A DNA stretch of 8,389 nt, from the NCBI GenBank assembly GCA_022567875.1, contig JADFGB010000034.1, forward strand, positions 1-8,389, given 5' to 3'. Under the pieces are notes generated by a model that had not been told where the DNA came from, ran no database searches, and worked only from the letters and a program-made list of their open reading frames with translations. Positions 1 to 7,068 of the stretch are shown in pieces (the stretch's first letter is position 1; every line of letters starts with the position of its first letter). The translations under genes were made by a program, and so were the position numbers. The DNA is from Bacteroidota bacterium (GTDB taxonomy: Bacteria; Bacteroidota; Ignavibacteria; Ignavibacteriales; Ignavibacteriaceae).

Positions 1-816
1 AAAATTATTATTGATATACGATCTATTTCTAATTTTAATGTCGGGTATATCCAAAATGCATTAAATATAAAACCAGCTGATATAATTAATTTTATTAAAA
101 CCACAGAACCCAACAATACTATTGTGTTGGTAAGTTTAACAGGACAATCTGCTTCTTATTATACCGGCTTGTTAAGATTAAATGGTTACACAAATGTGTT
201 TGCTCTTAAGTACGGAATGTCTTCTTGGAATATAGATTTTGCAGTGCCTTGGAAAATTAATAATCAACGTACAACTTTTTTTACAAATAAAGTTTTTAAC
301 AAACCGCCTTTTTCCACTTTGCCTGAAATTAACTTTGCGAGTACTGAAGGGAACATTAAAGAAAAAATAAATAGAATAATACAGGGATTAATGAACAATA
401 CATTTTCAGAAAATGATATTGTGGATGTCTCAATTACTGTAAGCAATTTAATTGATATTTATTCACCAAGCAGAGGTGATTACTTAAATACATTTGTAGT
501 GTGTTATGCACAAAACTTAGACGAATACATAGTTGGTTCAAGTTCGATATCTAATCCAGGTCATTTACCAACAGCAGTATATTACCAGGCAAATAATTTT
601 GGTGCATCTGATTTAAGAAGCACCGCATTTTTACAGACAATTCCTAATAATAAAGATATTGTTGTCTATAGCAGAATAGGACATTCAAGTGCATTTATTA
701 CTGCATATCTTAATCTTTTAGGTTATCGGGCTAAGTCACTTTTATTTGGTATGAGGTGGTTAGTTGGTTTTAATTTAACAGAAGTCAATAATTATCCATA
801 CGTTACGGGTCCATAA
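1..816 (+). CDS. Tandem rhodanese-like domain protein, 5' end missing, both active-site Cys replaced by Ser
   Basis: The frame is open from the window edge to the stop at 814-816, giving 271 residues with the N-terminus missing. A GTG at 124 could be mistaken for a start, but the upstream codons already encode rhodanese sequence (IIIDIRS, then GYIQNALNI), so the gene begins outside the window. Domain 1 covers residues 1-77 and ends in the typical GY.NV..LK.GM.SW pattern. Domain 2 covers about 156-256, with NPGHLPTAVYY, VYSRIGHSSA and LLGYRAKSLLFGM. In active rhodaneses the loop carries a catalytic Cys two residues before TGQ or RTGH. Here both loops have Ser (VSLTGQSA at about residue 45, VYSRIGHSSA at about 224). 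Sulfur transfer by the usual persulfide is therefore unlikely, and a binding or structural role is inferred. Any signal peptide would lie outside the window. The substrate is unknown. Confidence 0.8.
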   Translation, partial: KIIIDIRSISNFNVGYIQNALNIKPADIINFIKTTEPNNTIVLVSLTGQSASYYTGLLRLNGYTNVFALKYGMSSWNIDFAVPWKINNQRTTFFTNKVFNKPPFSTLPEINFASTEGNIKEKINRIIQGLMNNTFSENDIVDVSITVSNLIDIYSPSRGDYLNTFVVCYAQNLDEYIVGSSSISNPGHLPTAVYYQANNFGASDLRSTAFLQTIPNNKDIVVYSRIGHSSAFITAYLNLLGYRAKSLLFGMRWLVGFNLTEVNNYPYVTGP

Positions 817-907
817 AATATAATTCACATCTCAACTTCTACTAATCCATAATGAATGTTATATTTGTTAGCACATTTCAAATTGATAAATATTAGAGAA
901 ATTATTA

Positions 908-3139
908 ATGCAGCAACCCAAAGTAACTTTAGAATTAGCCGTTGAGCACGGACTAACTAAAGAAGAATACAATAAAATAGTTAAAATCTTAGACAGAGTT
1001 CCTACTTTTACAGAACTTGGAATTTTCAGTGTGATGTGGAGTGAACACTGTAGTTACAAAAATTCTATTGCACTTCTCAAAACTTTACCTAGGGAAGGAG
1101 AAAAATTATTAGTAGGTGCCGGTGAAGAAAACGCCGGACTTGTTGATATCGGTGACGGACTAGCCGTTGCTTTCAAAATTGAAAGCCATAATCATCCATC
1201 TGCTGTTGAGCCTTATCAGGGAGCAGCAACGGGAGTGGGCGGAATTTTAAGAGATATATTTACTATGGGTGCAAGACCTATTGCTGCATTAAATTCACTT
1301 CGCTTCGGCTCACTCAAAAATGCAAGAACCAGATATCTTTTTGAAGGAGCTGTAAAAGGGATAGGCGATTACGGAAACAGTTTTGGTGTTCCTACAGTAG
1401 GCGGTGAGGTTTTCTTTGATGAATCCTACCAGGATAATCCATTGATTAATGCAATGGCTGTAGGAATTGTAAAGCACGATAAAGTTGCAAGTGCAATTTC
1501 AAAAGGTACAGGTAATCCTGTTATGATTGTAGGCTCATCAACAGGAAGAGACGGAATACACGGAGCTACTTTTGCATCAGAAGAAATTTCTGAAAAAACT
1601 GAAAGTAAAAGACCATCGGTACAAGTAGGCGATCCTTTTACTGAAAAACTTCTTCTCGAAGCTACACTTGAAATTATCAAACATGGCTGGCTTGTTGGCA
1701 TTCAGGATATGGGTGCCGCAGGTATCTCCTGCTCAACATGTGAAATGAGCGAAAAGGGTAACTCAGGTATGAGAATAGATTTGAACAAAGTACCGCTTCG
1801 TGAAAATGGGATGACTGCTTATGAAATTATGCTTTCTGAAAGTCAGGAGAGAATGCTCTGCACTGTTAAAAAAGGTTTTGAAGATGACGTAAAAAGAATA
1901 TTTAACAAATGGGATTTAAATTGTGAAATAATTGGTGAAGTCACAGACAACGGAAATATAAATATTTTTTATAATGGGCAAGAAGAAGTAAATATTCCTG
2001 CATTTGATCTTGTTCTTGGCGGCGGTGCACCTGTTTATTTGAGAGAGTCAAAAGAACCAAAATATATAGATGAAAAAAGGAAATTTGATTTTAATTCATT
2101 ACCTAAAATCGAAAATATTTCGGATGCTTTTGTTAAAATATTTACTTCACCTAATATTGCTTCAAAAAAATGGGTCTATCAACAATATGATTCTATGGTA
2201 CGAACAAATACAATTATAGGCCCGGGTTGTGATTCCGCTGTTGTTATGATTAAAGGAACAAACAAAGCTTTGGCAATGAACATAGATTGTAACGGAAGAT
2301 ATGTTTATTTAAATCCGAGAGTCGGTACACAAATAGCAGTTGCTGAAGCGGCAAGAAATATTGTTTGTTCCGGTGGTAAACCTTTAGCTGTTACAAACTG
2401 TTTAAATTTTGGTAACCCTTATAAACCGGAAAATTATTGGCAATTCAAAGAAGCTGTAAAAGGACTGGGGGATGCCTGCCGAGAATTTAATACACCGGTA
2501 ACTGGTGGAAATGTCAGCTTTTATAATGAATCACCCAATACAGCAGTGTATCCAACACCTACTATAGGAATGGTAGGTCTAATTGAAAACCTTGATAATA
2601 TTACAACTTCATTTTTTAAAGGCAGTGGAGATTTAATTTATTTATTGGGGTCTGACAAAGAAGAAATAGGTGGGAGTGAATTTTTAAAAGTAATTCATAA
2701 TTTGGTCACCGGTAATTCACCGTCTTTAGATTTTACAGTTGAAAAGAAACTTCAAAATATTATTTTACAACTTATTAAAAAAAGATTTATAAAATCTGCT
2801 CACGATATTTCTGAAGGCGGTATTATTTGTGCTTTAGCGGAATGTTGTATATTGGATGAAAATAATTTAATAGGTGCTTATGTTAATATTAGAACAATCA
2901 ACCGAGAAGATTTTACATTTTTTAGTGAATCACAATCAAGAGTGATTGTTTCAATAGACAATGAAAATAAAAAAGAATTTGAAAATCTTTTAAACAAACT
3001 AGCTCAACCTTATTATTATTTAGGTGAAACCAGAAAAAAAGAATTCATAGTTAATGATGTTATTAATTTCAATATAGATGAACTAAGCAGTCTTTATTAT
3101 TCTGCAATTCCTAAAATTATGAATGGAAAAGAAAATTAA
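908..3139 (+). CDS. purL: Phosphoribosylformylglycinamidine synthase subunit PurL
   Basis: PurL converts FGAR, glutamine-derived ammonia and ATP to FGAM in de novo purine synthesis, in the cytoplasm. At 743 residues it matches the small Bacillus/Thermotoga type, which works with separate PurS and PurQ; neither is in this window. The N-terminal linker has [16 protein letters not shown] (residues 38-53), including the conserved catalytic His47. The ATP/FGAR-binding segment [19 protein letters not shown] (91-109) is followed by [14 protein letters not shown]. Other family blocks are [12 protein letters not shown] (263-274), [10 protein letters not shown] (309-318), [14 protein letters not shown] (491-504) and [12 protein letters not shown] (531-542). 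The two AIRS-like halves are complete and no frameshift is visible. The ATG at 908 gives the usual N-terminal length, although no strong Shine-Dalgarno precedes it. Its last 17 nt overlap the next gene, suggesting co-transcription. Confidence 0.97.
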   Translation: MQQPKVTLELAVEHGLTKEEYNKIVKILDRVPTFTELGIFSVMWSEHCSYKNSIALLKTLPREGEKLLVGAGEENAGLVDIGDGLAVAFKIESHNHPSAVEPYQGAATGVGGILRDIFTMGARPIAALNSLRFGSLKNARTRYLFEGAVKGIGDYGNSFGVPTVGGEVFFDESYQDNPLINAMAVGIVKHDKVASAISKGTGNPVMIVGSSTGRDGIHGATFASEEISEKTESKRPSVQVGDPFTEKLLLEATLEIIKHGWLVGIQDMGAAGISCSTCEMSEKGNSGMRIDLNKVPLRENGMTAYEIMLSESQERMLCTVKKGFEDDVKRIFNKWDLNCEIIGEVTDNGNINIFYNGQEEVNIPAFDLVLGGGAPVYLRESKEPKYIDEKRKFDFNSLPKIENISDAFVKIFTSPNIASKKWVYQQYDSMVRTNTIIGPGCDSAVVMIKGTNKALAMNIDCNGRYVYLNPRVGTQIAVAEAARNIVCSGGKPLAVTNCLNFGNPYKPENYWQFKEAVKGLGDACREFNTPVTGGNVSFYNESPNTAVYPTPTIGMVGLIENLDNITTSFFKGSGDLIYLLGSDKEEIGGSEFLKVIHNLVTGNSPSLDFTVEKKLQNIILQLIKKRFIKSAHDISEGGIICALAECCILDENNLIGAYVNIRTINREDFTFFSESQSRVIVSIDNENKKEFENLLNKLAQPYYYLGETRKKEFIVNDVINFNIDELSSLYYSAIPKIMNGKEN

Positions 3140-4082
3140 AAAAAAATTTCAATCTTCAAAGTTATATTCTTTCTTCAGGAAAATTAGATTTTACCTGCAC
3201 TTAAAACCTACTTATCATAGAATTAAGGAATTTGTAAAGCACTATTTTGGAGGGCTTATAACCCGTATAGACGAACACCATGTTTTTTTACTTAGTGGAG
3301 GATTAGCTTTCTCCCTTTTCGTTTGTATCATTCCTTTCGTTTTAATTATATTTTGGATTTTAGGTAATTTTTTATCATCGGGAGATGTTCAAATTCAGTT
3401 GAACAGTTTTATTGATACAATCATTCCTTATCAAAATTATTCTGATTTTATAAAAACGATTATTTCTAAAAGAATAACCGAAGTTGTGGAGTTTAAAAAT
3501 GTAGCCGGTTATATTGGTATAATTGGTTTGTTCTTTGCAGCAAGTGGATTCTCCAGCAGTATAAGGACAATTCTTAACAAAGTATTTTGTCCGAATACTG
3601 ATGTAAATATTGTTATTGGAAAATTGAGAGACTTTGCATTAGTGCTAATTGCAGTATTGATTTTCTTAATTGCAACCTTAATTTTTCCTTTCTTAGAAAT
3701 CCTTAGATCAGCTCCTAAGGATATTGTGTTTTTACAATTTTTCCAGCTTGGAATCTTTCAAAAGATAATTGCTACAATTATTTCTTTTACAGTTATTTTT
3801 GTTCTCTATTCAACTATGTACCGTTTTATTCCAATTCGTAAACTTAATCATAAGTCAATAGTGGTTGGTGCATTTTGGTCAACAGTTATGTGGGAAGCCG
3901 CGAGACAAGTTTTTGGTTATTACATATATCATTTCGGTTCCATTGGTAGAATTTACGGTACTTATGCTTTTTTAGTTGTTGTAGCTTTTTGGATTTATTA
4001 CTCATCGGTTGTTTTTATAATCGGAGCAGAAATAGCAAAACTCCATTCCGACAGAGTTTTCGGCAGAAATACTTCTTATTAA
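3123..4082 (+). CDS. YihY/BrkB family inner-membrane protein
   Basis: This is a predicted integral membrane protein of 319 residues, within the usual 280-330 range for the YihY/BrkB family. A basic N-terminal tail (MEKKIKKK) is followed by six probable helices at about 54-82, 128-150, 168-192, 210-236, 246-268 and 279-304. The first holds the family-like pattern [35 protein letters not shown] (139-155) and [18 protein letters not shown] (278-295) also resemble the family. The molecular function is not established: the old label ribonuclease BN was an error, and the BrkB link to serum resistance concerns one Bordetella protein. The ATG at 3123 lies inside the end of purL, a 17-nt overlap in another frame, which suggests translational coupling. 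The stop at 4080-4082 interlocks with the stop of the convergent osmC-type gene. Confidence 0.9.
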   Translation: MEKKIKKKFQSSKLYSFFRKIRFYLHLKPTYHRIKEFVKHYFGGLITRIDEHHVFLLSGGLAFSLFVCIIPFVLIIFWILGNFLSSGDVQIQLNSFIDTIIPYQNYSDFIKTIISKRITEVVEFKNVAGYIGIIGLFFAASGFSSSIRTILNKVFCPNTDVNIVIGKLRDFALVLIAVLIFLIATLIFPFLEILRSAPKDIVFLQFFQLGIFQKIIATIISFTVIFVLYSTMYRFIPIRKLNHKSIVVGAFWSTVMWEAARQVFGYYIYHFGSIGRIYGTYAFLVVVAFWIYYSSVVFIIGAEIAKLHSDRVFGRNTSY

Positions 4083-4513
4083 CCGATTACTATTTTTGGA
4101 TTAAGAGTAATATTACTCTTCATTGAATTTGAAATTAAACAAAGCTTCTCAGACTTTTCAATTATTCTTAAAGTTCTCCCTTCCTTGGTTGGGTCTGATA
4201 TTTTCACAACAGGCTTTAATTCTATTTCTGACATCATAAATATACCGTCTACATTTTCTATTTTTCCTGTAGCGGAACATTCAAAACTTTCAAATTCCAA
4301 TTTAGAATTTTCAGCAATTGCCAAAAAAGTTGTCATTAAACATATAGCTGCAGATGCAACAAATAAATGTTCGGGCGACCAAGTATTTGGAACCCCTTTT
4401 TCAAAATCCGGAGGTGTGGCAACATCGAAAGAAGAAAATCCATCAGATGATAAAACACCCAATCTTCCTTCTTTCCAGGTAACATTCGTTGTGTAAATAT
4501 GTGTGTTTTCCAT
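4079..4513 (-). CDS. OsmC/Ohr family protein, probable peroxide or hydroperoxide reductase
   Basis: Proteins of this fold reduce organic hydroperoxides with a redox-active Cys pair. With the start at 4513 the product is 144 residues, normal for the family, beginning MENTHIYTTNVTW. The peroxidatic Cys58 lies on the central helix (LFVASAAICLMTTFLA), just after SPEHL, whose Glu48 fits the conserved acidic residue. The second Cys125 lies in EKLCLISNSMKSNI, where the family usually has CP.S. Both Cys positions are therefore kept. An upstream in-frame ATG at 4564 would add 17 residues (MNLIRDYNI...) that do not resemble the family, so the inner start is preferred. The gene is divergent from rrf2 and convergent with the YihY-type gene. 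Its place beside a redox-sensing regulator and ric suggests an oxidative-stress role, but which OsmC subgroup it belongs to and its substrate are not determined. Confidence 0.88.
   Translation of the reverse strand: MENTHIYTTNVTWKEGRLGVLSSDGFSSFDVATPPDFEKGVPNTWSPEHLFVASAAICLMTTFLAIAENSKLEFESFECSATGKIENVDGIFMMSEIELKPVVKISDPTKEGRTLRIIEKSEKLCLISNSMKSNITLNPKIVIG
4103..4120. other. Perfect 18-bp palindrome inside the 3' end of the osmC-type gene
   Basis: AAGAGTAATATTACTCTT is its own reverse complement. As RNA it can fold into a 7-bp stem with a 4-nt loop on either strand. It lies 21 nt past the stop of the plus-strand YihY-type gene and encodes KSNITL near the C-terminus of the convergent gene. 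This position would suit a two-way transcription stop or mRNA 3'-end stabiliser. No T-run follows on the plus strand, so it is not a classical intrinsic terminator. In DNA this AT-rich it could also be chance. Confidence 0.35.
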
Positions 4514-4595
4514 AAATAATCTTTTTTTATATAGTATGATGTTGTAATCTCTAATTAGATTCAACTTATGACTAGCTATTTAAAAAAAAATTAAT

Positions 4596-4624
4596 TTGAC
4601 AAACAATATCTATATTGTTATCTT
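4596..4624 (+). promoter_or_regulatory. Candidate rrf2 promoter with a palindromic operator in its spacer
   Basis: TTGACA (4596-4601) is followed after 17 nt by TATCTT (4619-4624), a good sigma-70-like spacing. The spacer plus one base is a perfect 8-2-8 palindrome, AACAATATCTATATTGTT (4602-4619). A protein bound there would block or distort the core promoter. A transcript would start near 4630 and leave a leader of about 100 nt before the rrf2 ATG. If the host used the Bacteroidetes-type promoter consensus, the -35/-10 reading would be less meaningful. The palindrome stands regardless. It differs in sequence from the element shared by the rrf2 and ric upstream regions, so it may bind a second regulator. 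Confidence 0.45.
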
Positions 4625-4634
4625 AATAAGAGTT

Positions 4635-4676
4635 AAAAATCTGATTATAATATAATAATTTTATTATTAGATTTTT
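4635..4676 (+). promoter_or_regulatory. Inverted repeat upstream of rrf2 carrying the 17-nt element shared with ric
   Basis: The arms AAAAATCTGAT (4635-4645) and ATTAGATTTTT (4666-4676) are inverted repeats with one mismatch, and the AT-rich interior extends the dyad weakly. The left half contains AAATCTGATTATAATAT (4637-4653). The reverse complement of 5188-5204, upstream of ric, is the same apart from one base. Two near-identical elements of this length in front of adjacent genes suggest a common operator. By position, just downstream of the candidate promoter, repression or autoregulation by the Rrf2 protein is inferred. Confidence 0.45.
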
Positions 4677-4734
4677 GTTCCTATATTTTATTTTAATACT
4701 TTTTTAGTTTTAACTATGAACATACATTCTTAAA

Positions 4735-5166
4735 ATGACAATAATATTTTCTAAAAAATGTGAGTATGGTTTACAAGCCTGTTTATATTTAGCAGCGCTC
4801 AACACCATGGAAGTAATTCCATCGGGGGAAATTGCAAAGAAATTAAAAATACCAAAAGAATTTATTTCTAAAATTCTTCAAAGTCTTACTGCAAGTGGTT
4901 TAATATATTCAAAAAAAGGTAAGTTAGGTGGTTTCTCATTAGCTAAGAATCCCAATAAAATTAAACTAATTGATATTGTTACTGCAATTGACGGCTTGGA
5001 ATTATTTGAAAGGTGCGTTTTAGGTTTTCCTAATTGTTCGCCTGATACCCCTTGTCCTGTTCATGATAAATGGGGGGAATTAAGAACTAAAGCTTATCAA
5101 ATGCTTACTGAAGAAACACTTGATGCATTTGCTGAGAAAACTTTGAGAAAAATTAAGAACTTATAA
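4735..5166 (+). CDS. Rrf2-family Fe-S transcriptional regulator, probably controlling the adjacent ric
   Basis: This is a 143-residue DNA-binding regulator of the Rrf2 family (which includes IscR and NsrR). The N-terminal winged helix-turn-helix spans about residues 10-75: SGEIAKKLKIPKEFISKILQ holds the recognition region, and KKGKLGGFSLAKNP forms the wing. The sensor segment has Cys94, Cys101, Cys107 and His110 (CVLGFPNCSPDTPCPVH), a Cys-X6-Cys-X5-Cys-X2-His pattern expected to hold a [2Fe-2S] or [4Fe-4S] cluster. Characterised relatives lose DNA binding when this cluster reacts with nitric oxide or oxidants, or is absent. The start at 4735 gives the normal MTIIFSKKCEYGLQACLYLA beginning. 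It lies 62 nt before ric on the same strand, and shared upstream elements suggest it controls itself and ric. NO sensing is inferred from context; sensing of oxygen or Fe-S status is also possible. Confidence 0.93.
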   Translation: MTIIFSKKCEYGLQACLYLAALNTMEVIPSGEIAKKLKIPKEFISKILQSLTASGLIYSKKGKLGGFSLAKNPNKIKLIDIVTAIDGLELFERCVLGFPNCSPDTPCPVHDKWGELRTKAYQMLTEETLDAFAEKTLRKIKNL

Positions 5167-5176
5167 AATTTTTTTA

Positions 5177-5208
5177 TATTAAATCGGATATTATAATCTG
5201 ATTTAATA
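5177..5208 (+). promoter_or_regulatory. Inverted repeat upstream of ric, candidate Rrf2 operator
   Basis: Two 13-nt arms (5177-5189 and 5196-5208) are inverted repeats with a single G/T mismatch around a 6-nt centre. The inner core is TAAATCGGAT-ATTATA-ATCTGATTTA. Positions 5188-5204, read on the minus strand, match 4637-4653 upstream of rrf2 at 16 of 17 bases. The site lies 11-42 nt after the rrf2 stop and 20 nt before the ric start codon. As RNA the mismatch becomes a G-U pair, so a weak attenuator or terminator hairpin is an alternative, but no T-run follows it. The shared element favours an operator. Confidence 0.5.
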
Positions 5209-5228
5209 AACTATATTATGGAGTTGAT

Positions 5229-5966
5229 ATGAAAACAAATAAAATTGATTTTACAAAAAAAACTTTATCTGAAATTGCTATAGAAGATTATAAATATGCT
5301 GAAGTTTTTGAAAAATATGGATTAGATTTTTGTTGTAACGGAAATGTAAATTATTTAGAAGCTTGTGAAAATAAAGGAATAGATAAAACAATATTATCCA
5401 TGGAACTGAAAGAAGCGAGTGAGATAAAAGAAAATAACGAAAAGTATGAAGACTGGAAATTAGATTTCTTAGTAGATTATATAATTAATAATCACCACCG
5501 TTATGTTAATGAAAGTATACCTAAGATTATAGAACACTTAAATAAATTAACAGCTAAACATAGTGACAGTCATCCGGAAATTAAAAATATAAATGAGTCT
5601 TTTTCTATAGTTTCTAAGGATTTACAACACCATATGTTTAAGGAAGAAAAGATCTTATTTCCTTATATAAAACAAATGGTTTTAGTATATGATGGTAAAG
5701 CAAAAAACGAAGTGCCGTATTTTGGTACGGTTGAAAACCCTATAAGAATGATGGAAGATGAGCACAAAAACGCAGGCGATTTGTTTAAAAAGATACAGGA
5801 ATTATCAAACAATTATACAGCGCCTGCTGACGGTTGTACAACTTATAAATTGACAATGAATGAGTTAAAAGATTTTGAAGAAGATCTGCATAAACATATA
5901 CATTTAGAAAATAATATATTGTTTCCAAAATCAGTCGCATTGGAAAAAGAACTATTTGTAAACTAG
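5229..5966 (+). CDS. ric: Iron-sulfur cluster repair di-iron protein (Ric/ScdA/YtfE)
   Basis: Ric proteins are cytoplasmic di-iron proteins that restore iron-sulfur and other iron centres damaged by nitric oxide or peroxide. The N-terminal ScdA_N domain (about residues 8-60) has TLSEIAIED, then FEKYGLDFCCNGNVNYLEAC with the Cys35-Cys36 pair. The C-terminal hemerythrin-like four-helix bundle (about 78-240) carries the expected ligands: His89/His90 (NNHHRYV), His135 and Glu139 (HHMFKEEKILFP), His179 (MMEDEHKNAGDLF), and His223 and Glu227 (HKHIHLENNILFP). The 245 residues are slightly longer than the 220-224 of E. coli YtfE and S. aureus ScdA. The start is supported by GGAG at 5220-5223, five nt before the ATG and one of the few clear Shine-Dalgarno sequences here. 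An upstream rrf2-type regulator with a shared operator-like element suggests induction by nitrosative or oxidative stress. Confidence 0.95.
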   Translation: MKTNKIDFTKKTLSEIAIEDYKYAEVFEKYGLDFCCNGNVNYLEACENKGIDKTILSMELKEASEIKENNEKYEDWKLDFLVDYIINNHHRYVNESIPKIIEHLNKLTAKHSDSHPEIKNINESFSIVSKDLQHHMFKEEKILFPYIKQMVLVYDGKAKNEVPYFGTVENPIRMMEDEHKNAGDLFKKIQELSNNYTAPADGCTTYKLTMNELKDFEEDLHKHIHLENNILFPKSVALEKELFVN

Positions 5967-5971
5967 TTAGA

Positions 5972-6000
5972 ACAAGTAATCGATAAATATTGCTACTTGT
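5972..6000 (+). other. Weak stem-loop after ric
   Basis: ACAAGTA (5972-5978) and TACTTGT (5994-6000) are perfect 7-nt inverted repeats with a 15-nt loop, starting 6 nt after the ric stop. It may mark the 3' end of the rrf2-ric transcript. There is no T-tract after it, the stem is AT-rich and the loop is long, so it is a poor intrinsic terminator and could be chance. Confidence 0.25.
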
Positions 6001-6131
6001 CGAAAATAATAACCGTTAGTAGAATGGTTGTTGATAATTTCCCAAAATATATAATCTTTGTAATCGGAATTAAAAATCTTTTTTTTAATTCTGAAAAAAT
6101 GCTTTATAAACTATTATTGTGTGGTGTCAGT

Positions 6132-6614
6132 ATGGAACTAAATCAAATACCAGATTTTACAGATAAACTCTGTAAAGCTAAAGAACTTCATTTAGATGGA
6201 AAATTGGACAAAGCAATTGCAGAATATACTTCTCTGTTAAACAGAAACGCAACTGCAGAATTATATTGTTTACTAGGATGGGCATATTGCCTTAATGGTA
6301 ATTTTATAGATGCAATAAATCAGTGCAGATTTGCCATTGAGCTGGATCCTGAATGGGGCAATGCATACAATGATTTAGCCTGTTATTTGATTTATGAAAA
6401 AAGATTTGATGCTGCTCTACCATGGCTAGAAAAAGCCATACAATTAGAAAGTTACACTGAGAAACACCTTCCTTATTATAATTTGGGCAGAGTATACGAG
6501 AAAAAAGGAATGTGGCTGTATTCTAAAAACTGTTATGAATTTTCAGTTTCATTAGCACCTGATTATAAAAAAGCTCACAAGGGACTTAATAGAATTTATG
6601 CATATTTAAACTGA
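6132..6614 (+). CDS. Small tetratricopeptide-repeat protein, function unknown
   Basis: With the ATG at 6132 the product is 160 residues, made almost entirely of about four TPR helix pairs: 12-40 (AKELHLDGKLDKAIAEYTSL), 42-75 (LYCLLGWAYCLNGNFIDAI, ending AIELDPE), 76-110 (NAYNDLACYLIYEKRFDAAL, ending KAIQLES) and 112-147 (PYYNLGRVYEKKGMWLYSKN, ending SLAPDY). TPR arrays are protein-interaction scaffolds; no catalytic domain, signal peptide or membrane helix is seen from this start. The frame is open back to 5997, with an ATG at 6099 and a TTG at 5997. The upstream residues include a hydrophobic stretch (YIIFVIGIKNLFF) but no TPR pattern, and the TTG lies in the stem-loop after ric, so the inner start is preferred. 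If a longer start were used, a membrane anchor would be possible. The partner is unknown, and co-expression with ric is uncertain. Confidence 0.75.
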   Translation: MELNQIPDFTDKLCKAKELHLDGKLDKAIAEYTSLLNRNATAELYCLLGWAYCLNGNFIDAINQCRFAIELDPEWGNAYNDLACYLIYEKRFDAALPWLEKAIQLESYTEKHLPYYNLGRVYEKKGMWLYSKNCYEFSVSLAPDYKKAHKGLNRIYAYLN

Positions 6615-7068
6615 TTGATTAATAATATTAAAATTTCATTCTTAGTCCTTTTTCTTTATGTATAAAGAGCCAGCGGCAGATTCATCCAATATTTAATTCT
6701 TTAAAATTGTAACATCATCTTCTGCATTTGATAATTTTAATGATGAAATTATAATGCAAGATGGGTTACAGTGAATAATATTTTTTACGATAGCACATCC
6801 AACCAAACCAAATCCACCAAGAATTAGCACGCTCTTAATCTGGATATTCATATTATCCAAAATAAATTAGAAGAATGTTATATTTAAAATTACAGTTTGT
6901 ATAGTATATTGGTAATCTGTTGTACTGATAAAAAATTATAAACATTTTATTATCTTATTTAAGATTATTATAGTATAATAAATTGCTATACTTTAGTTGT
7001 ATTTGTAAATTTGAATTCATAAATAAATTTAACATTCAATTATATTTTTTTTGAAAGCGGTGAATTAG
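6615..7068. other. Intergenic region of 454 nt: gene remnant plus upstream region of the PTS gene
   Basis: The left part (6642-6851) holds a minus-strand Rossmann-gene remnant, described separately. The right part (6852-7068) is very AT-rich and is the only room for a promoter of the downstream PTS gene. It contains TATAGTATA twice (6900-6908 and 6970-6978). The second copy forms AGTATA...TATACT (6972-6977 and 6987-6992) with a 9-nt loop. A TAAATTTG at 7006-7013 fits the Bacteroidetes -7 consensus TAnnTTTG, but no matching TTTG lies at the expected distance upstream. I see no tRNA, riboswitch or intact gene here. Confidence 0.5.
6642..6851 (-). pseudogene. Remnant of a Rossmann-fold dehydrogenase/epimerase-like gene, probable internal deletion
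   Basis: Read on the minus strand from the ATG at 6851, a 52-residue frame begins MNIQIKSVLILGGFGLVGCA and ends at a TAA (6693-6695). It shows a first beta strand (VLILGG), the nucleotide-binding glycine loop GGFGLVG, a helix, and a second strand with IIISSLKLSNAEDD. This is the start of an NAD(P)-binding fold of the saccharopine-dehydrogenase-like or epimerase type, whose members run to several hundred residues. The same frame continues past the stop with ILDESAAGSLYIKKKD before TAA at 6642-6644. It may be the native C-terminal end brought close by a deletion, but that part is speculative. With no room for the catalytic domain, a decayed gene is the simplest reading. A real small ORF cannot be excluded. 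Confidence 0.6.

Noticed and set aside
124..126. GTG at 124 as the start of the rhodanese-like gene
   Set aside because: The 41 codons before it already encode the first half of a rhodanese domain, so the gene is simply cut by the window edge.
860..867. TATATTTG upstream of purL as a Bacteroidetes -7 promoter element
   Set aside because: It fits TAnnTTTG, but several such matches are expected by chance in DNA this AT-rich, and no TTTG partner lies at the expected distance upstream.
1426..1701. Open frame on the minus strand opposite purL
   Set aside because: It is fully antisense to conserved purL coding sequence and shows no recognisable domain. The same holds for 264-446, 7678-7863 and the plus-strand frame 4185-4496 opposite the osmC-type gene.
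4514..4564. Longer N-terminus for the osmC-type protein from the ATG at 4564
   Set aside because: The extra 17 residues (MNLIRDYNIILYKKRLF) do not resemble OsmC starts; the inner ATG at 4513 gives normal family length.
5997..6131. TTG at 5997 as the start of the TPR protein
   Set aside because: It lies within the right arm of a stem-loop after ric, has no ribosome-binding sequence, and the added residues are not TPR-like. The ATG at 6132 begins just before the repeats.
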